A DNA stretch of 64,000 nt from Oxalobacteraceae bacterium (GTDB taxonomy: Bacteria; Pseudomonadota; Gammaproteobacteria; Burkholderiales; Burkholderiaceae_D): the NCBI GenBank assembly GCA_013284265.1, contig JABTBR010000011.1:1-64000 (forward strand). The letters are read 5' to 3'. Within the stretch, counting starts at the first letter, position 1. Each line of letters starts with the position of its first letter. The translations under genes and the position numbers were made by a program. A model generated the notes under the pieces. It had not been told where the DNA came from, did no database searches, and saw only the letters and a list, made by a program, of their open reading frames with translations. Below, in pieces: positions 18,095 to 26,719 of the stretch.

Positions 18095-18532
18095 TCAGGC
18101 GAAGGTCAGCTGCATCTGGATATGAGCGATACCCGCCTCATAGAATTCCTCGCCGTCGATGGCGAAGCCGAAGCGCTGATAAAACGGCGCCGCCTGGGTC
18201 TGGGCGCTGAGCACGACCTGGCGGTCGCCGCGCGCCCTGGCCTGCGCCATCAGCGCCGCCAGCAAGGCGCCGCCGATGCCGCTGCCACGCGCGCTCTTGC
18301 GCACCGCCATCCGGCCGATGTGGCCGTCCGGCAGCAGGCGGCCGGTGCCGATCGGCACGCCGGCGGCGTCATAGGCCACCGCGTGCAGGCACACGGCGTC
18401 CATGTCGTCGAGCTCGATTTCGGCGGGAACCTTCTGTTCCGCCACAAAGACTTCAAAACGGATGGTCTTGGCGTCCGCGCCGAGCGCTTCCCATGAACCG
18501 AAACGGATATCGTGCCTGGCTGCTGTTGTCAT
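18095..18532 (-). CDS. GNAT family N-acetyltransferase
   Basis: 145 residues. The GNAT acetyl-CoA loop is visible as RMAVRKSARGSGIGGALLAAL (near residues 75-95), and YQRFGFAIDGEEFYEAGIAH forms the C-terminal strand region. The RFEVFVAEQKVPAEIELDDMD start is typical of the ElaA/YjcF-like subgroup. Those enzymes acetylate small amines or protein lysines; the substrate here is unknown. It lies 41 nt downstream of the SDR gene and may be co-transcribed with it. Confidence 0.88.
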   Translation of the reverse strand: MTTAARHDIRFGSWEALGADAKTIRFEVFVAEQKVPAEIELDDMDAVCLHAVAYDAAGVPIGTGRLLPDGHIGRMAVRKSARGSGIGGALLAALMAQARARGDRQVVLSAQTQAAPFYQRFGFAIDGEEFYEAGIAHIQMQLTFA

Positions 18533-18573
18533 GATACGAAAACTGTGAGTAGCGAAGGCATGATTGTCGCATG

Positions 18574-19497
18574 TCAGCCCTGTGGGGCGCCACTTGCCAG
18601 TTTCATTCTCGCACGCAGGCCTTCACGCACATGGGGCATGGCCGCATAGGGATCGCTTGGATTCTTATGCTGCACGATTTCCGTCATGCGCAGTTCCACG
18701 CCCTGCAGCGCATCCGGGTGCGAATACACATAGAACTGGCCGTCGGCAATCGCCTTGAAGGTCAGATTGGCCACGTCGACCGCCGACACTTTGCCCGACG
18801 ACACGGCTTTCTCCGTCATCGCCTGCGCCGCCCTCTGGCTGGCCGTCGGCCCCTCGCTCATGCGCACGTCCTCGGGACGATTGCGATGCGACTGGCCGAT
18901 GCCGGTCGGCACGAAGAACGGACACAGCACCGAGACGCCAATCGGCGCCTCCACCAACTGCAAGTCCTGGTACAAGGTTTCGGTCAGCGCCACCACCGCA
19001 TGCTTGGAAACGTTATATACGCCCATCGTCGGCGCATTCACCAGGCCCGCCATCGATGCGGTATTGACGATATGGCCTTCATAGGAAGCATCTTTGGCGG
19101 CCGCCGCCAGCATCAGCTTGGTGAAGATGCGCACGCCGTGGATCACGCCCCAGACGTTCACGCCCATTACCCATTCCCAGTCGGCCTCGGTGTTTTCCCA
19201 GATCAAGCCGCCCGAACCGACGCCGGCATTGTTGAACACCAGATGCACAGAGCCGAACTCGGCAATGGTGGCATCGGCCAGCGCCTGCACCTGCTCGCCC
19301 TTGCGCACATCGCACAGGCGCGCGATCACGCGAACGCCCTGCCCGCTCAACTCCGCACGCGCCGTCTCCAGCGCATCGGCCTGCACATCGGCCAGCACCA
19401 GTTTCATGCCGAGCCCGGCGGCCACATTGGCGAATTCACGACCCAGACCACTTGCGCCGCCAGTAATGACAACGACTTTATCCTTGAAATTTTTCAT
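18574..19497 (-). CDS. Short-chain dehydrogenase/reductase
   Basis: 307 residues of classical SDR. The dinucleotide loop is TGGASGLGREFA, followed by DV for adenine contact, NNAGVGSGG, and the catalytic YNVSK (Tyr/Lys). A C-terminal extension of ~50 residues distinguishes it from FabG. It is the last gene of a five-gene acyl-CoA degradation operon; its start overlaps the MDR reductase stop by one base (TGATG). Likely role: oxidation or reduction of a hydroxyacyl or alcohol intermediate; substrate unknown. Confidence 0.9.
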   Translation of the reverse strand: MKNFKDKVVVITGGASGLGREFANVAAGLGMKLVLADVQADALETARAELSGQGVRVIARLCDVRKGEQVQALADATIAEFGSVHLVFNNAGVGSGGLIWENTEADWEWVMGVNVWGVIHGVRIFTKLMLAAAAKDASYEGHIVNTASMAGLVNAPTMGVYNVSKHAVVALTETLYQDLQLVEAPIGVSVLCPFFVPTGIGQSHRNRPEDVRMSEGPTASQRAAQAMTEKAVSSGKVSAVDVANLTFKAIADGQFYVYSHPDALQGVELRMTEIVQHKNPSDPYAAMPHVREGLRARMKLASGAPQG

Positions 19498-20507
19498 CAG
19501 ATCAGCTTTACCAGTTGTTTACCGAAGTTAAGACCCTTGAGCAGGCCTATGAAAGTGTCGGGCGCGGACGCCAGACCTTGTGCCACCGATTCGCGATATT
19601 TGAGCTGGCCGGTCGCTATCAGCCCGCCGAGTTCCGCCAAGCCTTCCGGCCAGCAGTCCTGATGCTCGGTGATGATGAAGCCGCGCAAAGTCAGCCGATT
19701 GATCAGCAAGGCGCGGGCGCTGCGGATAGACACATCCGAACCGTCGTAGCCGGCCATCATGCCGCACAGCGCGACGCGCCCGAAGGCATTGCTGCGTCCC
19801 AGCGCCGCATCGAAACACTCGCCGCCTACGTTCTCGAAGATCGCGTCGACGCCGTCCGGCGTGGCCGCCTTCAGGTCCGCCGCCAGATTGCCCGCCTTGT
19901 AGTCGACGCAGGCATCGAAGCCGAGCTCATCGACAACGTAGGCGCACTTTTCCGCGCCGCCGGCAATACCCACCGCGCGGCAGCCGCGCAGCTTGGCCAG
20001 TTGCCCGACCACACTGCCGACCGCGCCGCTGGCCGCCGATACCACAATGGTCTCGCCCGCCTTGGCTTGCATAATCTTGTTGAAGCCATACCAGGCCGCC
20101 ATGCCCGGCATGCCGGCCGCGCCCAGATAGGCCGACAGGGCGATCTTGCTGATGTCCAGCTTGCGCAGCAACAGCCCGTCGGACACGCCCATCTCGGCCC
20201 AGCCCAGCATGCCGCCGACGAACTCCCCGACCGCGAAGCCGGCATGGTTCGACGCCACCACTTCGCCGACGGTGCCACCTATCATGGTCTCGTCCAGCGC
20301 CTGCGATGCGGCATAGCTCTTGCCCGCACTCATGCGACCGCGCATATACGGGTCCAGCGACAGATAGTGATTGCGAATCAGCAGCTGGCCATCGGCCAGC
20401 GCCGGCACGGCAACCGTCTCGAGCCGGAAGTTCTCGGGCAACACCGCACCGCGCGGGCGCGAGGCCAGCACGATGCGCCGATAACTGCTTGGAACCACCA
20501 CCGTCAT
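19497..20507 (-). CDS. NADP-dependent MDR oxidoreductase (CurA/leukotriene B4 dehydrogenase-like)
   Basis: 336 residues. A zinc-independent medium-chain reductase: the N-terminal GroES-like domain has HYLSLDPYMRGRM, and the Rossmann motif is SAASGAVGSVVGQLAK. Both are typical of the family that reduces alpha,beta-unsaturated ketones and aldehydes with NADPH. The ATG at 20507 shares one base with the stop of the upstream SDR gene, so I take it as the start; the longer open frame runs into that gene. In the operon it may reduce enoyl or enone intermediates. Confidence 0.9.
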   Translation of the reverse strand: MTVVVPSSYRRIVLASRPRGAVLPENFRLETVAVPALADGQLLIRNHYLSLDPYMRGRMSAGKSYAASQALDETMIGGTVGEVVASNHAGFAVGEFVGGMLGWAEMGVSDGLLLRKLDISKIALSAYLGAAGMPGMAAWYGFNKIMQAKAGETIVVSAASGAVGSVVGQLAKLRGCRAVGIAGGAEKCAYVVDELGFDACVDYKAGNLAADLKAATPDGVDAIFENVGGECFDAALGRSNAFGRVALCGMMAGYDGSDVSIRSARALLINRLTLRGFIITEHQDCWPEGLAELGGLIATGQLKYRESVAQGLASAPDTFIGLLKGLNFGKQLVKLI

Positions 20508-21289
20508 CAGACCGCCGACACGCCGCCATCGACCGCCAGGATCTGGCCGGTGATGTGCTTGCCCGCGTCGGAGGCGAACAGCACGGTCGCGCCTTTCAGA
20601 TCCTCGTCGTCGCCCAGGCGCTGCAGTGGCGCTTCCTTGGCCAGCTGCTCGGCACCCATGTTTTCCAGCAGACCCTTGGTCATCTTGGACGGGAAGAAGC
20701 CCGGTGCGAGCGCGTTGACGGTAATATTGTAGGCACCCCACTCGCCCGCCAGCGTGCGGGTAAAGTTGACCACCGCTCCCTTGGAAGTGTTATAGGCGAT
20801 GGTTTTCATCGGGCCGGGCGGATTGCCGGCCAGACCGGCGATCGAGGCGATATTGATGATGCGGCCCGATTTGCGCGGAATCATCGAACGCTTGCCGACG
20901 GCCTGCGACACCAGGAAGATGCTGCGGATGTTCAGGTCCATCACCTTGTCCCAGGCTTCCACCGGGCAGTCTTCGGCCGGTGCGCCCCAGCTGGCGCCGG
21001 CGTTATTGATCAGGATATCGATATGGCCCAGCTTTGCCAGCGCCGCATCGACCAGCAAAGTGACGTGCTCGTCCTTCGACAGATCGGCGGCCTGGGCGTA
21101 GGCGGTCACGCCCTTGCTGCCCAGGAAGGCAATCGCCTCATCCAGCTCATTTTGCTTGCGCGCGGACAGCATCACGGTAGCGCCCTGCTCGCCCAGCGCC
21201 AGCGCCATTTGCAGGCCCAGGCCGCGCGAACCGCCGGTGACCAGTGCGGTCTTGCCATTCAGGGAAAACAATTCTTGAGTAGTACGCAT
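20507..21289 (-). CDS. Short-chain dehydrogenase/reductase (3-oxoacyl reductase-like)
   Basis: 260 residues of classical SDR: TGGSRGLGLQMA cofactor loop, NNAGASWG, catalytic YNTSK and the ending ITGQILAVDGGVSAV typical of FabG-like enzymes. Within this operon it most likely acts on a 3-hydroxy/3-oxoacyl-CoA. It starts 40 nt after the acyl-CoA dehydrogenase stop and is coupled to the MDR gene downstream. Confidence 0.92.
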   Translation of the reverse strand: MRTTQELFSLNGKTALVTGGSRGLGLQMALALGEQGATVMLSARKQNELDEAIAFLGSKGVTAYAQAADLSKDEHVTLLVDAALAKLGHIDILINNAGASWGAPAEDCPVEAWDKVMDLNIRSIFLVSQAVGKRSMIPRKSGRIINIASIAGLAGNPPGPMKTIAYNTSKGAVVNFTRTLAGEWGAYNITVNALAPGFFPSKMTKGLLENMGAEQLAKEAPLQRLGDDEDLKGATVLFASDAGKHITGQILAVDGGVSAV

Positions 21290-21329
21290 GTCTCGTCCTT
21301 ATCTTTATTAGTGATTGCAAATAAACTGC

Positions 21330-23246
21330 TTAAAACCACGCATCCTGCATATCCAGCGTGGTGGTATCGATGCTGGCCAGCAGTGCTAGCTGCTGCTCCA
21401 CCTTGGGCAATTCCCAATGGAAGAAGTAGCGGCAGGCCTGCAGCTTGCCCCGGTAGAAATCGGCATCGGCAGCGCTTGCCGATGCCAGTGCGGCGGCCGC
21501 GACCATGGCCTGCTGCAGCCAGATCCAGGCGACCACGACGTGGCCGACCGCTTCCAGGTAAACGCTGGCGTTGGCCAGCGTCTTGTTCATATCGCCGGCA
21601 GCATACAGGGTTTGGGTGACTTGCTCCACGCCCTGCCAGGCCGTTTCCAGCGCGGCCGCATGGGCCAGCAACTCGCCCGCCACCGTGGCGGCCACGGCGG
21701 CCGGCAGCGCGGCGCTGGCCGTGGATGGCACCGCCACACTGCCGCGCAGCTGGCGCACGGTCTTGTTGATCTCGGCACCGATGGACTTGAACAGCGCGCC
21801 TTCGAGCATCGCCGCCTTGCGGCCCAACAGGTCCAGGCCGTGGATGCCGTGGGTGCCTTCGTGAATCGGGTTCAGGCGATTGTCGCGGTAGAACTGCTCC
21901 ACATTGTATTCACGCGTGTAGCCGTAGCCGCCATGCACCTGGATCGCCAGGCTGTTCGCTTCCACGCACCACTGGGCCGGCCAGGATTTGGTGATCGGCG
22001 TCAGGAAGTCAAGCAAGCGGCCCGCATGCTCGCGCGCTTCCGGCGTCTCTGCCGTCTGTTGCTCGTCCACCAGACGGGAACTGAACAGTACCAGGCCGAG
22101 GCCGCCTTCAACATAGGCTTTCTGGGCCAGCAGCATGCGCCGCACATCGGTGTGCTCGATGATGGGCAGTTGCGGCTTGGCCGGATCTTTCTGGGCAGGA
22201 TGGCGGCCCTGCGGGCGGTTGCGCGCATAGTCGAGCGCATGCAGATAACCGGTGTAGCCGAGCACAGCCGCGCCCAGGCCCACGCCGATGCGCGCCTCGT
22301 TCATCATATGGAACATATTCGCCAGGCCCTGGTGCGGCTTGCCGACCAGGTAGCCGATCGCGCCCGCCTGGCCCTCGGGCCGGAACTTGCCTTCGCCAAA
22401 GTTCAGCAGGCAGTTGGTGGTGCCGCGATTGCCCATCTTGTGGTTCAGTCCGGCCAGCACCACGTCGTTGCGCTCGCCCAGCGTGCCATCATCGTTGACG
22501 AGGAACTTGGGAACGACGAACAGGGAGATGCCCTTGACGCCGGGAATCGGCTTGCCATCCTCGCCGGGAATCTTGGCCAGCACCAGGTGGACGATATTGC
22601 CGGCCAGCTCGTGTTCGCCGGCCGAGATCCACATCTTGTTGCCGCTCAGGCGGAAGCGGCGCTCGCCATCGACGCCCGCCACCGGATCGGGCTCGGCACG
22701 GGTGACGATGTCGGACAGGCTGGAACCGGCCTGCGGCTCCGACAGGCACATGGTGCCGAAGAACTTGCCCGCGAACATGGGGTCGACATAGCGCTTGACC
22801 ATGTCCGGCGTGCCGCACTTGAGCAAGGTGTTGGCATTGCCGATGGTCAGGAACAGATAGGAAGTGGTGCTGACGTTGGCGGCCGTGAAGTAGGCTACCA
22901 AGGATTTTTCCACCACGGTAGGCAATTGCATGCCGTCCCGTTCGAAATCTTGCCCGGCGGCCATCAGGCCGGCGGCGCAGAAGGCGTCGAGCGCGGTTTT
23001 TACTTCGGGAATGATCTTGACGTCCAGGCAGTGCTCGCCGGGGACGGCGTGCGGTTCCTGCTGGTCGCTCTTCTTATTATGGGGGGCAAACAGTTCGGTC
23101 GCGATCTGTTCCGCGGTGTCGATGGCCGCGTCGAAGGTTTCGCGGTTGTGGTCTTGAAAACGCGGGCGGCGCGTCAGCGCTTCCGCGTCCAGCCACTCGT
23201 ACAGCATGAATTCGATGTCGCGGCGCGACAGGATGGTCGATTGCAT
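21330..23246 (-). CDS. Acyl-CoA dehydrogenase (long form with C-terminal extension)
   Basis: 638 residues. A flavoprotein of the large acyl-CoA dehydrogenase group: N-terminal helical domain, middle beta domain (FGTMCLSEPQAGSSLSDI, KMWISAGEHELAGNIVHLV) and C-terminal helical domain. The conserved glutamate is in the EGTHGIHGLDLLGRK segment. A further ~130-residue C-terminal domain is typical of the ~600-residue family, distinct from the ~380-residue short enzymes. It would introduce the double bond in acyl-CoA beta-oxidation and pass electrons to ETF. It lies 184 nt after the thiolase gene with no promoter obvious in the gap. Confidence 0.93.
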   Translation of the reverse strand: MQSTILSRRDIEFMLYEWLDAEALTRRPRFQDHNRETFDAAIDTAEQIATELFAPHNKKSDQQEPHAVPGEHCLDVKIIPEVKTALDAFCAAGLMAAGQDFERDGMQLPTVVEKSLVAYFTAANVSTTSYLFLTIGNANTLLKCGTPDMVKRYVDPMFAGKFFGTMCLSEPQAGSSLSDIVTRAEPDPVAGVDGERRFRLSGNKMWISAGEHELAGNIVHLVLAKIPGEDGKPIPGVKGISLFVVPKFLVNDDGTLGERNDVVLAGLNHKMGNRGTTNCLLNFGEGKFRPEGQAGAIGYLVGKPHQGLANMFHMMNEARIGVGLGAAVLGYTGYLHALDYARNRPQGRHPAQKDPAKPQLPIIEHTDVRRMLLAQKAYVEGGLGLVLFSSRLVDEQQTAETPEAREHAGRLLDFLTPITKSWPAQWCVEANSLAIQVHGGYGYTREYNVEQFYRDNRLNPIHEGTHGIHGLDLLGRKAAMLEGALFKSIGAEINKTVRQLRGSVAVPSTASAALPAAVAATVAGELLAHAAALETAWQGVEQVTQTLYAAGDMNKTLANASVYLEAVGHVVVAWIWLQQAMVAAAALASASAADADFYRGKLQACRYFFHWELPKVEQQLALLASIDTTTLDMQDAWF

Positions 23247-23430
23247 GGGCGGCTTCCTGGCGATGAGTCAAGGGCGGGCAAGCTAAGAAAGGCGGACGCG
23301 GCGCCAGCCTCGATCGGCCGGCCCATCTCGTCCATTCGGCTGGCGGCGCCGGCATCCGTAAAGGACCACCGTGTCGCCGCGCCGCACCCACCGGACATTG
23401 CCCGGCGAGTGCCACTTGCCAGAACAGGTA

Positions 23431-24609
23431 TTAAACGATTTCGAACAGGCCCGCAGCGCCCTGGCCGCCACCGATACACATGGTGACCACGACGTATTTG
23501 ACGCCACGGCGCTTGCCTTCGATCAGCGCATGGCCGGTCAGGCGCGCGCCCGACACGCCATAGGGATGGCCCACGGCAATCGCGCCACCGTTTACATTCA
23601 GGCGGTCCATGGGAATGCCCAGCGTGTCGGCGCAGTACAGCACTTGCACGGCGAAGGCCTCGTTGAGCTCCCACAGGCCGATGTCGGCGACTTTCAGGCC
23701 GGCTTTTTTCAGCAATTTAGGGATGGCGTAGATCGGGCCGATGCCCATTTCGTCAGGCTCGCAACCGGCCACGGCGAAGCCGCGGAAGATGCCCAGCGGG
23801 GTCAGCCCCTTGGCGGCGGCCGTTTGCGCATTCATGACGATGGCCATCGAGGCGCCATCGGAGAACTGGCTGGCATTGCCGGCGCTGATCACGCCGCCTG
23901 GCACGGCGCTGCGGATTTTCGACACGGCTTCCAGCGTGGTGTCGGCGCGGATGCCTTCATCGGCGGAAATGGTCACTTCACGGCTGACCAGCATGCCGGT
24001 GGCCTTGTCGGCCACGCCCATGATGGTGGTCATCGGGACGATTTCGGCATTGAACAGGCCGGCGGCCTGGGCCGCGGCGGCGCGCTGCTGGCTTTGCACG
24101 CCGTATTCATCCTGGCGCTCGCGGCTGATGTTGTAGCGCTTGGCCACGGTTTCGGCCGTTTGCAGCATCGGCCAGTAGACTTCCGGCTTGTGCTCGGCCA
24201 GCCACACGTCTTTAAACATGTGCATATTCATTTCCTGCTGCACGCAGGAAATCGATTCCACGCCGCCGGCGGCATAGATATCGCCTTCGCCGGCGATCAC
24301 GCGCTGGGCGGCCGTGGCGATCGCTTGCAGGCCGGAGGAGCAGAAACGGTTCAAGGTCATGCCGCCGGTGGTGATCGGGGCACCGCCGCGCAGGGCGATC
24401 TGGCGCGCGATATTGCCGCCGGTGGCGCCTTCTGGGTTGGCGCAGCCAACGACCACGTCTTCCACTTCGCCCGCTTCGATATTGGCGCGGGTGATGGCGG
24501 CCTGCAGGGCGTGGCCGCCCAGGGTGGCACCGTGCGTCATGTTGAACGCACCTTTCCAGGATTTGGCGAGTCCCGTGCGGGCGGTGGATACGATGACGGC
24601 GTCGATCAT
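23431..24609 (-). CDS. Thiolase (acetyl-CoA acyltransferase, FadA-like)
   Basis: 392 residues. Catalytic residues are visible: Cys90 in [10 protein letters not shown], His348 in VGHPYGVSG and Cys378 in [12 protein letters not shown]. It cleaves 3-ketoacyl-CoA to acetyl-CoA plus a shortened acyl-CoA, or runs the reverse condensation. It is the first gene of the minus-strand acyl-CoA operon (thiolase, acyl-CoA dehydrogenase, SDR, MDR, SDR). The TetR-like operator at 24716-24733 lies about 107 nt upstream of its start. No hydratase/FadB gene is in the operon, so the pathway needs a partner elsewhere. Confidence 0.95.
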   Translation of the reverse strand: MIDAVIVSTARTGLAKSWKGAFNMTHGATLGGHALQAAITRANIEAGEVEDVVVGCANPEGATGGNIARQIALRGGAPITTGGMTLNRFCSSGLQAIATAAQRVIAGEGDIYAAGGVESISCVQQEMNMHMFKDVWLAEHKPEVYWPMLQTAETVAKRYNISRERQDEYGVQSQQRAAAAQAAGLFNAEIVPMTTIMGVADKATGMLVSREVTISADEGIRADTTLEAVSKIRSAVPGGVISAGNASQFSDGASMAIVMNAQTAAAKGLTPLGIFRGFAVAGCEPDEMGIGPIYAIPKLLKKAGLKVADIGLWELNEAFAVQVLYCADTLGIPMDRLNVNGGAIAVGHPYGVSGARLTGHALIEGKRRGVKYVVVTMCIGGGQGAAGLFEIV

Positions 24610-24715
24610 GTGAGTCTCCTGAAAGAATTATTTGGTCTGGTTCCGCGCGCGCCCACACTCTAACGGCGTCCGGCGCACCGGTTTGCACAACTGCTGGAGA
24701 TCAGAATAGCATATT

Positions 24716-24733
24716 TTAGTACGGTCGTTCGCA
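24716..24733. promoter_or_regulatory. Putative TetR-type operator upstream of the thiolase operon
   Basis: TTAGTACGGTCGTTCGCA matches the 18-bp site upstream of the acyl-CoA ligase at 15 of 18 positions and has the same imperfect palindrome centre (ACG-GT-CGT). It lies in the 286-nt region between the divergent thiolase and MFS genes, so it might affect both directions. Confidence 0.5.
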
Positions 24734-24774
24734 AAATTTTACAGTGGGCTTTGCGATTGTATTTTGTAAGCTTC

Positions 24775-24830
24775 ACGTAAGTTTCAAGCAAGCATGACGT
24801 AAGTTTAAGCGTACACACTCCGGTTTAAGC
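24775..24830. promoter_or_regulatory. Direct repeats upstream of the MFS transporter
   Basis: ACGTAAGTTTCAAGC (24775-24789) and ACGTAAGTTTAAGC (24797-24810) repeat with a 22-bp period, and a third partial unit GGTTTAAGC ends at 24830. Spacing near two helical turns is what tandem regulator binding on one DNA face would need. They lie 66-121 nt before the MFS start. No family is assigned. Confidence 0.4.
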
Positions 24831-24895
24831 TGGACACAGAAGTAACAAAAAATCCAGCGCGCTGATTCAGCTCAATAATCATAGGGAGACACATC

Positions 24896-26596
24896 ATGGC
24901 AATCTCATCCGGCACTGCCGATGCGCGCAAGACGGGGACACCATCCGCCCCGATCACCGCCGAAGAACGCAAGGTCATCTTTGCCTCGTCGCTGGGTACC
25001 GTTTTCGAATGGTACGACTTTTACCTGTACGGCTCGCTCGCATCCATCATCGCCAAGCAGTTCTTCATTGGCGACCCGACCACCACCTTCATCTTCGCAC
25101 TGCTGGCCTTTGCCGCCGGTTTCATCGTGCGTCCTTTCGGCGCGCTGGTATTCGGCCGCCTGGGCGACATGATCGGCCGTAAGTACACCTTCCTGATCAC
25201 CATCCTGATCATGGGTGCGTCCACCTTCATCGTCGGCCTGCTGCCGGGCTACGCCTCGATCGGCATTGCCGCCCCTATCATTCTGGTCACCCTGCGCATC
25301 CTGCAAGGCCTGGCACTGGGCGGCGAATACGGCGGCGCGGCCACCTATGTGGCCGAACACGCACCGCACGGCAAGCGCGGCGCCTTCACCGCCTGGATTC
25401 AGACCACCGCCACGCTGGGCTTCTTCCTGTCGCTGATGGTGATTCTGGGTACCCGCATGGCGATCGGCGAAGAAGGCTTCAATGCCTGGGGCTGGCGCGT
25501 ACCGTTCCTGGTGTCCGTGGTTCTGCTGGGTATCTCCGTGTGGATCCGTCTGTCGATGAATGAATCGCCAGCCTTCGCCAAGATGAAAGCCGAGGGCAAG
25601 ACTTCCAAGGCACCGCTGAGCGAAGCATTCGGCCAATGGCGCAACCTGAAAATCGTGATCCTGGCCCTGGTCGGCCTGACCATGGGCCAGGCAGTGGTCT
25701 GGTACACCGGCCAATTCTACGCCCTGTTCTTCATGCTGCAAACGCTGAAGATCGACATCGCCACGGCGAACATGATGATCGCCGTCGCGCTGCTGCTGGC
25801 GACCCCGTTCTTCATCTTCTTCGGCTCCCTGTCGGACCGCATCGGCCGTAAATACATCATCCTGGGTGGTTGCCTGATCGCCGCGCTGACCTACTTCCCG
25901 CTGTTCGGCGCGCTGACCCACTACGGCAATCCGGCTCTGGAAGCCGCACTGAAAAACTCGCCAGTGACCGTGGTGGCCGATCCGGCATCCTGCCACTTCC
26001 AGTTCAACATGACCGGCACCAAGCAATTCCCATCGTCCTGCGACATCGCCACCTCGTCCCTGTCGGCCGGTTCGGTGGCCTACACCAAGGTCGATGCGCC
26101 TGCCGGTACCGTCGCTTCGGTCAGCGTCGGCGACAAGGTCATCACCGCCTTCGACGCCACCATGACGGCCGACGGCCTGAACTTCGACGCGGACAGCAAA
26201 AAGAAAGTGGCTGACTTCAAGAAGGAACTGGGCGGCGCCACCAAGGCGGCTGGCTACCCAAGCAAGGCTGATCCAGACCAGATCAACAAACCGATGATGG
26301 TCCTGATCCTGTTCATCCTGGTGCTGTATGTGACCATGGTCTACGGCCCGATCGCGGCGATGCTGGTGGAGATGTTCCCGACCCGTATCCGCTACACTTC
26401 GATGTCGCTGCCTTACCACATCGGTAACGGCTGGTTCGGCGGCCTGCTGCCAACCACCGCCTTCGCGCTGGTCGCTTTCAAGGGCGACATCTACTACGGC
26501 CTGTGGTATCCGATCGTGATCGCCCTGGCGACCGTGGTGATCGGCACCCTGTTCGTCAAAGAGACGCGCGATAACGATATCTACGCTGCCGACTAA
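24896..26596 (+). CDS. MFS transporter, metabolite:H+ symporter (MHS) type
   Basis: 566 residues with about 12 hydrophobic helices. MHS hallmarks are the start SSLGTVFEWYDFYLYGSLA, RPFGALVFGRLGDMIGRKYTF after helix 2, GGEYGGAATYVAEHAP near helix 4, and SDRIGRKY in the second half. Relatives carry shikimate, alpha-ketoglutarate, proline/betaine or dicarboxylates with protons. Between helices 9 and 10 (about residues 340-465) there is an unusually long non-hydrophobic insert containing two cysteines. A GGGAG ribosome-binding site precedes the ATG and a clear terminator follows. Substrate unknown. Confidence 0.9.
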   Translation: MAISSGTADARKTGTPSAPITAEERKVIFASSLGTVFEWYDFYLYGSLASIIAKQFFIGDPTTTFIFALLAFAAGFIVRPFGALVFGRLGDMIGRKYTFLITILIMGASTFIVGLLPGYASIGIAAPIILVTLRILQGLALGGEYGGAATYVAEHAPHGKRGAFTAWIQTTATLGFFLSLMVILGTRMAIGEEGFNAWGWRVPFLVSVVLLGISVWIRLSMNESPAFAKMKAEGKTSKAPLSEAFGQWRNLKIVILALVGLTMGQAVVWYTGQFYALFFMLQTLKIDIATANMMIAVALLLATPFFIFFGSLSDRIGRKYIILGGCLIAALTYFPLFGALTHYGNPALEAALKNSPVTVVADPASCHFQFNMTGTKQFPSSCDIATSSLSAGSVAYTKVDAPAGTVASVSVGDKVITAFDATMTADGLNFDADSKKKVADFKKELGGATKAAGYPSKADPDQINKPMMVLILFILVLYVTMVYGPIAAMLVEMFPTRIRYTSMSLPYHIGNGWFGGLLPTTAFALVAFKGDIYYGLWYPIVIALATVVIGTLFVKETRDNDIYAAD

Positions 26597-26639
26597 GGCA
26601 TGCGGCACCGGCGCCTGGCGCGCCGGTTGAAAGTCCTGG

Positions 26640-26674
26640 AACGGAAACCGGCTGGCTGCGGTTTCCGTTTTTTT
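26640..26674 (+). terminator. Rho-independent terminator after the MFS gene
   Basis: AACGGAAACCG (26640-26650) pairs with CGGTTTCCGTT (26659-26669), and the T-run extends to 26674. A second GC hairpin (ACCGGCGC...GCGCCGGT) lies just upstream near 26607-26628. The pair separates the MFS gene from the convergent AraC gene and may serve both strands. Confidence 0.85.
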
Positions 26675-26719
26675 CGTTCGAATCGTTTCAAGGCAATGGC
26701 GGGTGCCTGGCCCTGGGCA

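Noticed and set aside
21417..23486. 689-codon plus-strand frame over the acyl-CoA dehydrogenase
   Set aside because: Antisense of a gene with full catalytic motifs; no recognisable fold of its own.
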